Assembly: GCA_026874595.1 (NCBI GenBank)
Contig: CM049320.1
Span: 11,001,964 to 11,065,963 of the forward strand
Length of the DNA stretch: 64,000 nt
Direction of reading: 5' to 3'
Source: Sipunculus nudus
Taxonomy: Eukaryota; Annelida; Sipuncula; Golfingiida; Sipunculidae
Each line of letters begins with the position of its first letter. Positions within the stretch are counted from its first letter, which is position 1. Under the pieces are notes generated by a model. That model had not been told where the DNA came from and searched no databases. It worked only from the letters and a program-made list of their open reading frames with translations. Shown piece after piece: positions 10,771 to 22,862 of this stretch. The position numbers and the translations under genes were made by a program.

Positions 10771-13298
10771 TTTCGGTAATATATTTTATACATCCCCTGA
10801 AAATAATATATAATATTTTGACTGTTTGGATTAAAATATTTATCAATATTATCAGTGTGTATGTCAGCCCCAGAAATATTGCTTCATGTAAGATCGCCGT
10901 CAAATATATTTCAGAGGATCCTCACGTCATAATGTAAGATCAGGGGGCTTCAGAGGCTGTTACTCTTATCAATGCTTTTAGTGTCATATTGCTTCACTTC
11001 AATATAAACAAATCCTTTGCTATTGAGTTCCTGAAGCGCGCACAGTAATCAGTCATGAGAACGTTACGTTTGGAGACCGGAAGTAGAACATGTCTCCAGC
11101 TCACGCAAATTCACGCACTTGATGAACGAGACTTACGCTCCCTATTCAAGCCAAAGAGTGCATCAATCATATTAGGCCTACACTCTTTGTTCTGGCAATG
11201 AAAAAGTCGTTCACGCTGTAACCTGTTTTGTCATATTTTGGATTATTGATCTCTTTCAAAATCAAAGCAAGGTGAGGTTTTATTCTTTAGCACCTGCAAT
11301 CTTTTGACCAGAAAGGTTTACATTGCTTCACCTGAGTAAAAAAATTATCCCGGAAAAAACTAGCGGACACCCTCACTGAGGCAGACGATACGTCGATACT
11401 TCAAAGACTACTGGGTAAAATGTGTTGTGAAAAAAATAGTTCCGACACTAGCATGGTGTGGAAAGTAGTTTCGACACTAGTATGGTATGGAATGCCATAC
11501 CAGGTTAGTTTGAAATCCTTGTATTTGCCCATGTATCAGGTGACTACATGTGCAGTTTGGGTGATAAATTGCAGTACGCATCGCTCCACTCGGGAATTCC
11601 GCGAAACCGCATGAAGGTCGACGTCATCCATATTATGACGTCACGTCGAAGGGTTGCTTTGCCCAAAGTGCGGCCGTCCATGGTACAGCCCACTATTTCC
11701 AATACCAGTCCCTACCCAAGTCGCCTGTCGAATGTCAAAATCGGTCCGATTAATCGTATAAAAACACAAAAGCGAAAAAAAGTTTCATGCAATTCGCAGC
11801 CAGACTCTATTAAGTACATTTATGCTCCATTTTACCGTCCGCATGTATTGGGCCTGACGGTACACTTCACTGTACAAGTGTACGGTGACTGCACACTCCG
11901 TCCTAGAGTACTGGGAGGTCAGGCTTTATGGTTATGTTACGCAGGGTTGTCATTTGGATCACGGGCCTCGCGTAAGTGCTTCCTCCAAAAACCGGTAGTG
12001 TTGTACAACCCAGCTCATACGTGTGAAGGTAAGGCTGATTTCATGTAGTTAATATCAAATAATTAATATAACAGGAGACAAGAGTTTAGCATTAACAATA
12101 TTTACCATTGGTAAACATTCACAGGAGACCGTACCCTAAAGTATTGACGTTTCCAGCTCACTGCATCCCTGGTCGCACACGGTCTATAACTATATATCCT
12201 TAGCAGGTACTTTCGGAATGTTAGTGCAACACATACATATACACACGCGTGTTAATTTTAAATGGTATATATACAAAAAAATGGTTAAAATAGCTCATTT
12301 TTCTCCGGCATAACAAGATTACATATCGTTGGCCTGAGTAAGGTGCTATGTTACGATTGTTTATTTGTATAAGCGTCGCCGCTTCGTTTTATGTTAGACC
12401 CCTCGATCTTTTATTGGTTGTGCATACACAGCTTGAATCACTCTAGCATATGACCACACTATTTATAAAACCCTGCCTGTATACACTTTTGATAGTAGTC
12501 GTAGCCGTTGTTTGATACAACATCAACACAGTGTACGTCTTTTACGAACTGCGCGTACATAATACTGCTTCTGTCCAGGGCCATCTGTATGTTACTGAAC
12601 AGCATGTATAATATTGACAGGCATAGATACTGTGCTTGAATCAATAGACATATAAAACCATGGAGCAAAATAATATATGTGAAACTATATAAACCACAAA
12701 AATACATGACCGTTTTAAAGGTGTTTCAATTTCTGTTAATTTACCGTAGATATAAAGTAGATGTATACGGTTAATGTTTATATCGCTTCTGTGTTGCATA
12801 TCATGTGGTGGCTGTGTACAAACCAAATACTGTTCAGTACACAGCATGCGGAAGTATTCTGCAGTGTGTATGCATCAGTCCGGAGATATATTCTTATACA
12901 TAATGTATGTTAGACAAAAAACGCCCAGCAAAACATCGTCTGTAGGCTGTGAGTTCTGAATATATATTTACCTACAACGAATTTGAGATTAATAGCAATT
13001 TTTTATGTAAAGTGTGATCAATCATATATTTGCATGAGCGAAGTGAGCCTATGATTAATTAGGCGAGTGGCCACTTTCCCTATAGCTACGCTATCCGGTG
13101 TAATATGCTGTAACATGCTTCCCGTGTACATAAACACAGCATCGTGCCAACAAAGATAACGATCTGTTACCATAGCGACAAACGTTGGATATGTACTGTC
13201 CTTTACCTTATAACGCCAGAGGTCTCTGTCAGTCTCTTGACTGATTTCTCGTCAAGTGGACAAATCGAGTTTGCTTCATGGCGCTTATAACACCAGAA
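10771..13298. other. Intergenic or 5' region upstream of opine dehydrogenase
   Basis: More GC-balanced than its surroundings between about 11000 and 12050. Because the dehydrogenase coding exon starts with a 3' splice site at 13619, a leader exon should lie upstream. One possible donor is GAAG|GTAAGG, with the exon ending at 12028; another is at about 11973 (GTAAGT). Neither can be confirmed by eye. A near-repeat of TCGACACTAGTATGGT-type sequence occurs around 11440-11490. Confidence 0.4.
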
Positions 13299-13383
13299 GG
13301 CGGATCCAGGATTGAGTAAAAATGAAGTTGGGGGGGGGGGATCCGGATCCCTGGAACCCTCCCCCCCCCCCCCTCCCATCCGC
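13299..13383. mobile_element. GGATCC-ended MITE fragment
   Basis: Begins GGCGGATCCAGG, like the longer copy at 15000-15203. It has a G-run then a C-run in the middle and ends near TCCCATCCGC. Short and internally deleted. Confidence 0.5.
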
Positions 13384-13616
13384 TTTAGAACACCGATTTC
13401 CCTGTGCGCGTAACCCCATTTGTAAATATACGTTTAATTATACCAAAAAAATAAATACCCAAGGCACAAGACAAGAGAGAATTAAAATAAACAACATATT
13501 AAGACGATTTACAATTATTAAGGATATGCTTTAAGAAATTATCAGCTTAATTTAGGACATTTAATCAGTCATTTAAATTAATAAACATTAAGATAATTTT
13601 AAATGTTTGCATTTTT

Positions 13617-13619
13617 CAG
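13617..13619 (+). promoter_or_regulatory. 3' splice site before the opine dehydrogenase start
   Basis: TTTGCATTTTTCAG ends here, a good pyrimidine tract and AG, 13 bases before the ATG at 13633. This implies an intron in the 5' UTR and makes the upstream in-frame ATG at 13603 intronic. Confidence 0.6.
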
Positions 13620-13632
13620 AGTTCTATCAACC

Positions 13633-14823
13633 ATGGTCGTAGCTCTCGTATGTGGAGGCGGAAACGCTGCCCATGTTTTGGCGGGAATGGGTGCGTCAAG
13701 ACCGGATACGGAAGTTCGGGTTCTTACTCTTTATGCCGATGAAGCTGAACGTTGGGAAAAGGCTCTAGAGGGCACCACCCTTTGTGTGACGTCCAAGGCA
13801 GATAAAAAGACTTACACTGCAAATCCGACAATGATTTCCAAAGATCCTGCAAAGGTGGTACCCGGATGTGATATCATCGTTATAACGGTTCCGGCTTTCG
13901 CGCATGCGCAATATTTCAAAGCCATTAAACCTCATCTTAAAGAAGGGGTTGTTATCGTCGGATTACCGGGGCGTGCTGGCTTTGATTTCGCAGCACATGG
14001 TATTCTTGGAGAGAAAGCCAAGTACTGTACTTTAATTTCCTTTGAATCTCTGCCTTGGGCTTGTCGGTTGACAGAGTATGGTTTGTCTGCCTCTATCTTG
14101 GGGACAAAACAAATGCTGCAGGGAGCCATGCAGCTCGGGAATCCAAACCCGCCATATGACCCAGTTGCCATGATGCAGCGCCTTCTAGGAGAACGTCCTG
14201 TACTTAAAACATCCGGGCACCTATTGAGCATGACTCTGATGGCGGTCAACTCCTACATTCATCCGTCTATTATGTACGGGTGCTGGCATGACTACAACGG
14301 GCTCCCACTAAAGGAAGCTCCGCTGTTTTACCAAGGCGTTGACGAAATTGCGGCTGATGTATTGACCAAAACCAGTAACGAGGGCGTTAGCGTTGCCAAG
14401 GAAATCATGAAACTCCGTCCTGAGGTTGATCTTACTACGGTGACTCCAATCATCGAGTGGTACCAACGTTGCTATAGCGACGATATCGGCGACCCAACCA
14501 ACCTGATGACGTCACTTCACACGAACAAAGCTTATGACGGTTTGAAACACCCAGTGATTGACAACGGGGACGGAAGCGTGGTTCCTAATTTCAAGTATCG
14601 ATATTTGACAGAAGATCTACCATTCGGTTTGGCCGTAGTCAGAGGCGTCGCAGAAATAATGAACATCAGCACACCTTACGTCGATAAAGTTTTATTATGG
14701 GGCCAGAAAAAAATTGGAAAGGAGTACCTTATTCAAGGCAAATTAAACGGCAAAGACGTCTGTGATACTAGAGCCCCTCAGGCTTATAGTTTAACAAGCT
14801 TGGATGCAATTTTAGGGTTTTAA
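13633..14823 (+). CDS. Opine dehydrogenase (octopine/alanopine/strombine/tauropine dehydrogenase family)
   Basis: 396 residues in one uninterrupted frame, close to the length of about 400 known for scallop octopine dehydrogenase. The family reductively condenses pyruvate with an amino acid using NADH in the cytosol, which regenerates NAD+ during anaerobic muscle work in marine invertebrates. The N-terminus has the dinucleotide-binding GGGNAAH (residues 8-14) of a Rossmann fold. NSYIHP carries His210, matching the catalytic histidine of the scallop enzyme (His212). TEDLPFGL carries Glu327-Asp328 at the place expected for its acidic partner (Asp329). I chose the ATG at 13633 because the family begins directly before the GGG motif, the context (CAACCATGG) is good, and a 3' splice site lies between it and the ATG at 13603. 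Which amino acid it uses cannot be told from sequence. The coding part has no stops, gaps or introns. Confidence 0.93.
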   Translation: MVVALVCGGGNAAHVLAGMGASRPDTEVRVLTLYADEAERWEKALEGTTLCVTSKADKKTYTANPTMISKDPAKVVPGCDIIVITVPAFAHAQYFKAIKPHLKEGVVIVGLPGRAGFDFAAHGILGEKAKYCTLISFESLPWACRLTEYGLSASILGTKQMLQGAMQLGNPNPPYDPVAMMQRLLGERPVLKTSGHLLSMTLMAVNSYIHPSIMYGCWHDYNGLPLKEAPLFYQGVDEIAADVLTKTSNEGVSVAKEIMKLRPEVDLTTVTPIIEWYQRCYSDDIGDPTNLMTSLHTNKAYDGLKHPVIDNGDGSVVPNFKYRYLTEDLPFGLAVVRGVAEIMNISTPYVDKVLLWGQKKIGKEYLIQGKLNGKDVCDTRAPQAYSLTSLDAILGF

Positions 14824-14999
14824 TTATACTCCCTTTAAAATGGCAAACTTGATGTATACTTTGTTTATGCATCGTTAGATCCAGTTTCACTAACAACGTT
14901 TGTATATTATCCCATTCGTCTAGGAACAATATCGCATCACGGTTTGAGAATTGTGCTTTTGAATACATGCATATATGTGATTACAAGTACTTGATCTGG

Positions 15000-15203
15000 G
15001 GCGGATCCAGGTTTTAGGAAAAGGAGGGGTCCAACATTGGAGGACTAATGAAAAAACAAAAAAAAAAGGTCCCCGGGTCAGGAAAAGGGTCGTCCAGCCC
15101 GCAAAAATTGGTCTGAAATCCCCCAAAAAGAATGCGTCGGCTGAAAGGGGGGGGGGGGGGCGGGGGAGTCCGGAACCCCCTGGACCCTCCCCCTGGATCC
15201 GCT
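15000..15203. mobile_element. GGATCC-ended MITE (about 205 bp)
   Basis: Left end GGCGGATCCAGG, right end the inverted form CCTGGATCCGC. The middle is rich in G and C runs, including a run of about 14 G near 15148. It lies 176 bases after the dehydrogenase stop, so it is probably inside or beside the 3' UTR. The antisense open frame across it encodes only proline- and glycine-rich low-complexity sequence. Confidence 0.6.
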
Positions 15204-16571
15204 TCTGTTTATAACATGATCTCTTCAATACCACCATTTAAAGGTTGCAGGTATAGATGACTTACTGGGGTTACCTTGCGTGGCCAATCTTTTTTTTTTG
15301 GTAGCCTGGGATGAATATAGCAGATTTAGAAAGATTGTTTGTAGGAAAGGGAGTAGAGGTCACAATCTCATTTTCTATCGAAATGTGAAATTGATCCTTA
15401 TTGTTATTTTGAATAAAATCACTGGGACCAACGGAGACGTAATGATGTCAAAGGATGTTTTTCAAAAGCAAATAATCAAAATTCTGTTTGGGGGCGAGGT
15501 AAACTACACACCTGGTGATAACAGCTTTGGATGACTTTTCCCTGATCACTCTGGTGTCTGGGCTAAAATTGTATATATACGTGTATAGAGGAAATAAACG
15601 CCACCCTTGACGGAATACAGAATCATATGTAACACTAAATGTGCTTTGCCTTTTTATGGAGAAAAAAAGTGATGCAACTATTATATTTAATTCAAATACT
15701 CTTCATTTATTCATGAACACATATAACAACCAAATTTTCTTGGTAAATATATATATCATTGCAAAATTTAGACAGCATCTTTCATTGTTCCTGTTTTATA
15801 TTGGCGTTTGATTTAAAATTTCACATGTCTTGCTTAGGCCTAGGAGTTACAATGCTCTCAGATTATTGTCCCTTCGTTCGTGGTGCCACTGATACAACAA
15901 AATCGGATTAACCATCAGTGAATGTGTCATATACGGTCCGATGTTTTCTATTTACTTTCGCTACTATTGGCCGACTTTTTAATATCAGACATTTTACAAC
16001 TGCTATAGGGATATATAAAATAAAGAAATACTCGAAAAGCCGTATGAAATGTTGCTTTATTCGAGGAATGTTGTAATATAGAAATTGTACTGGTATAATG
16101 TTTTAATAGTACAAATTTGCACGTTTTTATTCGTTTTTCAAATGACCCTTGGTCGAAATGGGTTAAAAAGGCAACAGGATATTATCAATGGCCGAAAAAA
16201 ATACCCCCTCCCCCCCTTCCCCTTCAACTGGGCGATTATAAGGAATGGGAATATGGCATATGGCATGTACGACTTTAGTCATTAAGTCAAGGTTACAGGT
16301 GAATATCAAGTGGATCCCTGTTGTCTGTGAATAATAACATACCAACAGGTCAGATTTTTAAAGTCACCCATAATTGAGCTCAAGCGCAAAACTGTTTGAA
16401 GAAAGAAAAGAAAAAAGGTTGTGATCGATGATTTTCCATCATGATTTTCTAAAACTGTTTATATAGATAGTGATATACATTTAGAAATTCGCTCATCAAC
16501 CCCAAAAGCTTCCTCTTTCCTCCCTCCGAGCTTTACAAAATTGTATAACATACGGCACTGGTTAGAAGACA
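15204..16571. other. Non-coding spacer after opine dehydrogenase
   Basis: An AATAAA at about 15593 is a possible distal polyadenylation signal for the dehydrogenase. Nothing else is recognised. Confidence 0.5.
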
Positions 16572-16645
16572 TAGGGACTTGCAAGAATACGTACGGACTT
16601 ATTAGGAAACGTACGGACTTGTTAGGAAACGTACGGAACTGTTAG
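16572..16645. repeat. Short tandem repeat, about 20-bp unit
   Basis: Three to four diverged copies of a unit containing AAACGTACGGACTTGTTAGG. Confidence 0.7.
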
Positions 16646-18129
16646 GTTAAAAGGATAAAATTATAGTTATATACAAGATGATTTAACAAATACAAACAAA
16701 GATATCAAACGCTTTTACAAAACAAAGTGTATGATATGTTATTTAATATTTGTCATTTTATCAAAGATTATATCACGTTCGCCATTCATAATTAAAAAAA
16801 AAATCAAAATGTACTACCTCCTGCATGTGAGAATTATAACATTACTTATTTTCTTGTTTATGATACCTGTTTATTATTTAATAAAGACTGCTTATAACCG
16901 ATATTTGGCATTTTCTGTAATACAAGCGTCTTCTTGCAAGCGTCTCATGTATGCTGTAGTGGCAAAAAAACCTCTTTATAATTCCCTTTTTTTCTTATCA
17001 AAGGGATATACTGTCAGCCGATAATGCCGATCAGAAGATCAGATTGGGGCCAATTTAAAAAGGTGATGTTCAGTGGAGTATTATATTTGTTATACCTCGT
17101 GTCGCTCGTTAGTTGCCGACCTCTAGCGGCGAGTATTGTTACTAATTTTCCTGACCAAAACGCCCCATTGATGCACTTGACTGTAACTGGGGCTTGGTAA
17201 GGCCCTTTGAAAAACACTTTTTGCAACAGGATAACTGAATTTTTAGGTGATGCATCCTACATTTTTTATTTCACCAGGAAAACAAATAACACCTGCTTTA
17301 CATATTAAATTAAAAAAAAAAAGAAAACATTACAACTTTAAAGGCTGTCTGAGAGGAATTAAAACTCCGTGCCAAATTTAAATTCATGTCCTGTTAGTGA
17401 CACAAATGTTATTTTGTGTATTGCCCTGATGAAGTTGATCTTCGAGAAACGGAAGTGGGTGTACTTTAGAAGGGACAGGATAGTTGGCAATCAAGAATAT
17501 TTTAAATTAGAGGAAAATTATGGATAGATCTGCCGCTGTAATATTTCTTAAATACCATACCTATAACGTCTGCACTTGTATTGATATCATAGACATATAT
17601 GAAGACATTTAGAATGTGGTCAACGAGATAATGTCCGGTTTTCAAACATAAATATTTCAATAAGTTGATTATTGTCTGGTACGTGGATATTTTAAACGTG
17701 CTGGATCTGGTTGCATGAACAAAAGCAGCGGAAACATACAAAGTTTAAAGCAAAGACGACTTGAATTGAATTTGGCCATGTTCTTATTTACCTGTAAGCT
17801 TTTGTTGTCCAATAAAAGTAAAGATTTTTGCGTGGCCCAAAAAGCGTTATTTCGCCTTATTTAATTTTACAATGCATAGATGAAAAAACTTTTTATTTCG
17901 TCTAAAATAATTCGATTCGAATAAGTATAGTAAATAATATCAGACAAAACAATATCAATAAGTACAGTAGAACATCAAATATTCGCATAGGTTGGGGACA
18001 TAAAGTTTGTTTTGATATTTGAGTTTTTTTTTATAATTTTTTTGGTGGAGGTAACCGCCTCCATTTTTTAATGCTGAATTATCTTATTCTTAACCTAAGT
18101 ATGTACATCTGCAGAGTTTCCATTTCGGT
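16646..18129. other. Non-coding spacer
   Basis: AT-rich with short open frames only. No gene or clear repeat is recognised. Confidence 0.55.
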
Positions 18130-18451
18130 TTGGGACTACTTGACAGGGCGGTAGCACTCGCTTCCTATCATTTTTATATCCTGGTGTCACCCAGGCCCGG
18201 TGTCTACCGCACCTGCGGGTCCTGGGTGTGCAATCGTCCCCATTGCTGGGTCATAACACCGAGGAACCCCCCAAAGACGCACTCGTATGTGAGTGATACA
18301 CGGCTGTGGGGCACAGCCTACCAATTAAGCCTGCAGAGCGCTCACCCTGGGTGGGGGCCGACCGTGAAAAACCTCACCGCCTCGGCTGAGTTCGAACCAA
18401 CGATCTTCCGGCTTTGAGTCCTGCGCTCAACCCCTGAGCTACAGAAGCCGG
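18130..18451 (-). mobile_element. tRNA-derived SINE
   Basis: Read on the minus strand from 18451, the sequence begins with a tRNA-like head. The box A region is TAGCTCAGGGG (18431-18441) and the box B is GGTTCGAACTC (18388-18398), with D-arm-like GGTTGAGCGC spacing between. About 250 bases of body follow. The far end reads, on the plus strand, GGCGGTAGCACTCGCTTCC, which resembles a second, worn tRNA-like D arm facing the other way. It is not counted as a functional tRNA because the anticodon arm and acceptor pairing do not close. Confidence 0.65.
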
Positions 18452-19194
18452 TACTGATTCTAATGTCGATACTGATATTTGAGGTTACGGATTTACGAGG
18501 TACACATTTTTGTCAATACGTATACATAGCTGGTTATTGCTACAGTAATGTCGTATTTTTGTATTTCGGTAATATAGGTAAATTTCGGCTCCTCAGTTTA
18601 AATTTCGGGAAAAAAAACAAATATTCAGAAAAATAGATACGGAAATTCGAGGTTAAACTATATTTAACTCGAAGCGTTTTTGTAACAAATTGTAGCTTTA
18701 TTTCATATATATTTATATAGTGCATGTAAGATTTTGCCATAATCCCAGTTTTGCCGATCTACAGTATTCGAATAAGCTTTGAAGAAGAGAGCGATACATT
18801 TGATGGTTGATGTTTTGTAGTTATTTGAACGGTCGACTTCAGTGAAAGACTTGCATTGTTGTATTCATTTTTCCTTGACATGTTTAAAAGCGAGTCGAAC
18901 AAAAACCCCGACAGTTCATGCTATTTTAAGGCACAGGTGGATTATCATTAATATTATATTTCATTTTACACTATTTGTGGGCTAAAACCACATGCTTCAG
19001 TATAGGGTGGATACATAAACGGTTAATTCGAAAGCACGTTAAATCTCTTTTTATATCAGGGTAAATACCACCGTACCTGCTAAATGGATGAAATGTCACC
19101 ATATAAAGGGATCCCGTCAGCGAAGGGGATAGATTCCTTATCACGTACTGTTGCCCGTTGATGCCACATGAAAAAAAAATATTTTTCGTGCACA
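18452..19194. other. Non-coding spacer
   Basis: No gene or clear repeat seen. Confidence 0.55.
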
Positions 19195-19280
19195 TAAATA
19201 AATAACTCGTGCGAACGACATAATTATCTCGTGCGTGCGACGTATCAACTCGTGCGCACGAGTAAATAAGTCGTGCGCAT
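19195..19280. repeat. TCGTGCG short repeat cluster
   Basis: Four near-copies of ACTCGTGCG followed by a C/T-G-A-rich tail, including the perfect palindrome CTCGTGCGCACGAG. A further isolated copy (AAGTCGTGCGACTC) is near 19531. Confidence 0.7.
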
Positions 19281-19926
19281 GCCCTACTTTAACACTGCGC
19301 ATGCAGTGTTGAAGTGAAGATGGCTGACTCGACCGCTTTAATAATACTCTGCTCCCACCTAGGCTTTATGTATTGTAAAATCACCACAGTTCTTGCTCAC
19401 AAGCACAGTTTTATCATTTCTGAGAGGCACCATTAACGGCTTTTAAGAGATATGGCCTTATTTCACCATTGATATTATATATGAGCTAACTCATATTATG
19501 GCCGTCCTTTCGGTCAAGTGCTACCCGCATAAGTCGTGCGACTCAATATTCTTTTCTCGTGGCACTAACGGGCCACCGTAAAAATGTACTGAGTGTACAT
19601 TCTTAAATAAATCCATGTGTATTACATATCCCTATTCCAACTGCCTGATTATTAGTATGTAGTTTCAGGAGAAATACATGCATTATTAACATCAACAAAT
19701 CACACAGAATAATTTAAAATGTATTCCAACTTAGTATGCAATATCGGGATATTTTCAATCACTTAATGTATTTAAGATACTTGAGAAAAAATATTTTTTT
19801 AATTCTGACCTATACATGTTTACCACAAACAAGCAAACAAATTGAGAAGATAATTAATTCCCTAAGTTACATGAACACCTCATACTTTATCATCTCCGTT
19901 GAGTACTGTCATACAATATGAACAGT
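19281..19926. other. Non-coding spacer downstream of the DUF268 gene
   Basis: No gene seen. The plus-strand open frame near 19736 has no recognisable content. Confidence 0.5.
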
Positions 19927-21435
19927 CTAGAAAGTTTTCCGAAGGACAAGTACTGAATGTGGGTCCATCTTTTTATCTTCCGTGTTGTGGTTCTGTATGT
20001 CGACCACTTCCCAGTTTGCGGTCAAATCCTGCAGTCGCGAGTCACCATAGAGACGGTGAGCGTTCCATTCAATAGCATACGTTTTCTTGTCTTTAGTCAT
20101 CGGAAGTCCAAGAAAAAATACTCCTCCTGGATTAACCATGCACCAGACCTGGGCCACTGCTTCCAGATCACCGAACGGATCCAAAAGTTCACCGTATCTA
20201 CCCAATCCACTGTGTTCAATAGAGGAGAAACTCGCAGCAAAATCGAAAGGTTCCAACTGACCAGATATGAAGTGCTTAGCAACATCCTTTGGATGTTAAG
20301 CTCTCATCTGAGGATGATCCAGGTACAACAGAGTATACTCTGATGTGGTCACGTGGCTCGCATTCAAATTAATTAACATTGCCTCAAGCCAGGGTTTCTT
20401 TGTTCCGATAACGAGACCTCTGCCCCCTTTTATGTGTTGTTTATACTTATGTAAGGTATTTCGACAGAGGTATGAATCAGTGTACCTTTTAATATTCTCC
20501 CCGTCTCTGTCTTTTGCAAGCAAGACTTCAATCTGTTCTTTAGTTATAAATTTTTCCACAGCCTTTCCTTTCGGCTTGAAACCTATCAGGTAAAATGACC
20601 CAATAATGGGACATTCCCCATTTTGGATGAAGTCATTGAACATTTCCTTTCGAGGAAATTTAGGTGGAGGGTATATTCCGCCTCATTGAGGGTACCGCAT
20701 CCGTGTCAAAATATTTTGGCAGCCGACCCTTTTTACAATATACGGGTAAAACGTCGGACACCATTATAGCCACATATCTCGCCACAGGAAGTTTCTACAA
20801 AAACACAATTTCTGACTTGTATTTTCTAAAAGACAAGAGGTGGTTTTAGACTCCACGACAAACATTAAATATTGCATCGAATGAACATGAACAAGATGTA
20901 GATATAGTAACTGGCTATATAAGGGGTTTGAAAATTTGTACAAATTTATCAATGTATTTTTATTTTTGTACGGGTTAGAGTGTACGTCAAATGCAAGGTC
21001 TCGATTTAGATCAAACGTAATAAATCAAGTTATGCAAGAGATGCTAGGCAATTCATGCCAACAGACTAAAATAATCGAAATAATATTAAGATAACTTTTA
21101 GATATATTATATGCAAAATCGGTAATTAAAATATGTAAAAAATGTCTTGTTTCACAAGTATAAAAACACTTTTAGCGGCAGCCATGTTCATGCTAGTTCC
21201 TTATCAGCCAACTGATACGCTGCAGCAGGGCCGCCATAAGTTGAGTGAATGTGACTGCCCTCATAAAGTCAGTTGTCATTGACACATCCTATTCTGGTTG
21301 CTTTGCCTGTTGTGCTTTCTGTGAATCAGTTCTTTGTAATACACTAATACGCTTCTTTATGGCTGGTTATTCAAGTATAGATTATAAAGAGGGATTATCT
21401 TATATTTGTCTTCCTAGTATTAATTTATAGCAAAG

Positions 21436-21439
<4 letters not shown>

Positions 21440-21504
<65 letters not shown>
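21440..21504. repeat. (TA)n microsatellite
   Basis: About 64 bases of TA repeat inside the DUF268 intron. Confidence 0.95.
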
Positions 21505-21509
<5 letters not shown>

Positions 21510-22545
21510 GCTGACCAAACGATGAAAAAATACAGCTCAACATAATTTTAAAATGTTATCTATAGACATAATGCAAAGCCAATGTTTGATAAATTTAAAG
21601 GTCTCTTGATTGCACGTCCGGCGAGATTGATCACACTGACGATCCTTCTATTAACAGTAACCTAAGTTTCAGTTAGCTAGTCACCGCTTTTTGTAAACCT
21701 TCATTGTTAAGATTTACTTTCCTTGTGAAAGCGGGACCTTGAACTATCAATATTTAATCATTAACGCAAGTTATGATGAAAAAGATCTGAATAGCCAACA
21801 ATGAAATTATGACCAACACTGTTCATCAACATGATGCGTTCATTTGATATGACTTCAACAAGGTATTTCAAAGTTCTGTGTGACTTTTCACTGCTGTGTG
21901 TTTCCCCTCGTCTTAAAATTATTAGGTCTCTGCGTGAAAGTTAGCACAATCATTTTTGAGTTGGTTTTTCATACCAAACTTTATAAAAATGGATTATAAA
22001 CAAGCTTTAATTGTTTTTGTAGCCGCAATGCAGTAAACTGGCAAAGGTGTTTTGCTATTAACTAAATCAAGCCTGCAAAAAGTAAGAAGCAAAGCCTCAG
22101 ACACATCAAACATGCTAGGGAGGATATAAAACTGAATATCTTGTCGTAGAATCTGGTCTTAATGATACATTTTTTAATTCAACCATTTTATTATCATTTC
22201 CATATTTTTTGCCTATTTTTGTTTGCATAAATTAAAGGTACACTGGGTCCCACTGGTCAGAGAAGCTGAGCCAGATTTATCACACTAATGGCGGGTATTG
22301 CATTTAACCCAATATTGCTGCCTACGTGATGGCAGGACACGTGTATATCAACCTACCTGAGTCTTTTACCGAAGATTCTTAAAGGAACCATGTCAGGGGA
22401 TATTTCTAAAATGATAGATAGATAATGCATGTACATACATTGGAAACAAAAAAGATTTTTATGGGCCAGGGTAGGAACCATTGAACTTTTTTTTATAGAA
22501 TTAATTGATACGTACAGGTTATTCTGAATAACATTATAACCTTAG

Positions 22546-22549
<4 letters not shown>

Positions 22550-22593
<44 letters not shown>
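22550..22593. repeat. (TA)n microsatellite
   Basis: About 44 bases of TA repeat inside the DUF268 intron. Confidence 0.95.
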
Positions 22594-22596
<3 letters not shown>

Positions 22597-22862
22597 ACTT
22601 TGCACCGGATATTTCTTTCTGTCCTTGATATAATTGCAATGGTTGTCAGCGACTCGGGTTATTGTCGCTCTGATTCGGAAGTTTCCGCGACGTTCTGACG
22701 ATTTCATTCTACTATCGTGCACCCTTTGATTGTAAACGTAATCAAACATAGTATCATTTTTTTTTACAGAGCAATACCCCTACCTGCATCCAGCGACCAC
22801 ATGATCAGCCAGACCGACATCAGCACCGCCAGCAGTATTGTATAAATGTAAAAGCGATTCAT

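Larger units (their letters stand above)
20682..22783 (-). other. Intron of the DUF268 gene
   Basis: About 2.1 kb containing two (TA)n microsatellites and no other recognisable gene. Confidence 0.5.
19927..22862 (-). pseudogene. DUF268 (methyltransferase-like) protein gene, interrupted by an in-frame stop
   Basis: Proposed exon 1 is 22862-22784: MNRFYIYTILLAVLMSVW and onward, a single hydrophobic segment typical of a type II membrane anchor, ending at donor GCAG|GTAGGG in phase 1. Exon 2 is 20681-19927, also phase 1, and begins GGIYPPPKFPRKEMF. The second exon carries the DUF268 signature FSSIEHSGLGRYG, then NPGGVFFLGLP and WNAHRLYG, and ends naturally at 19927. DUF268 (Pfam PF03269) has a SAM-methyltransferase-like core; its function is not established. 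The frame is open throughout except for one TAA at 20296-20298, between HPQMRA and HPKDVAKHF, where homologues read through. The model is full length at 277 codons. A single stop with no other damage could be a young pseudogene, a null allele or a sequence error. The exon 2 acceptor (CAATGAG) has a weak pyrimidine tract, so another exon could lie between. Confidence 0.7.

Noticed and set aside
11548-12048. 166-codon plus-strand open frame upstream of opine dehydrogenase
   Set aside because: Composition is not protein-like, no domain is visible, and splice-donor sequences lie inside it. Probably chance in a GC-balanced stretch.
13932-14249. Antisense open frame inside opine dehydrogenase
   Set aside because: Shadow of the real coding strand.
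18378-18451. tRNA gene
   Set aside because: Has box A and box B but no closed anticodon arm or acceptor stem, and continues into a SINE body.
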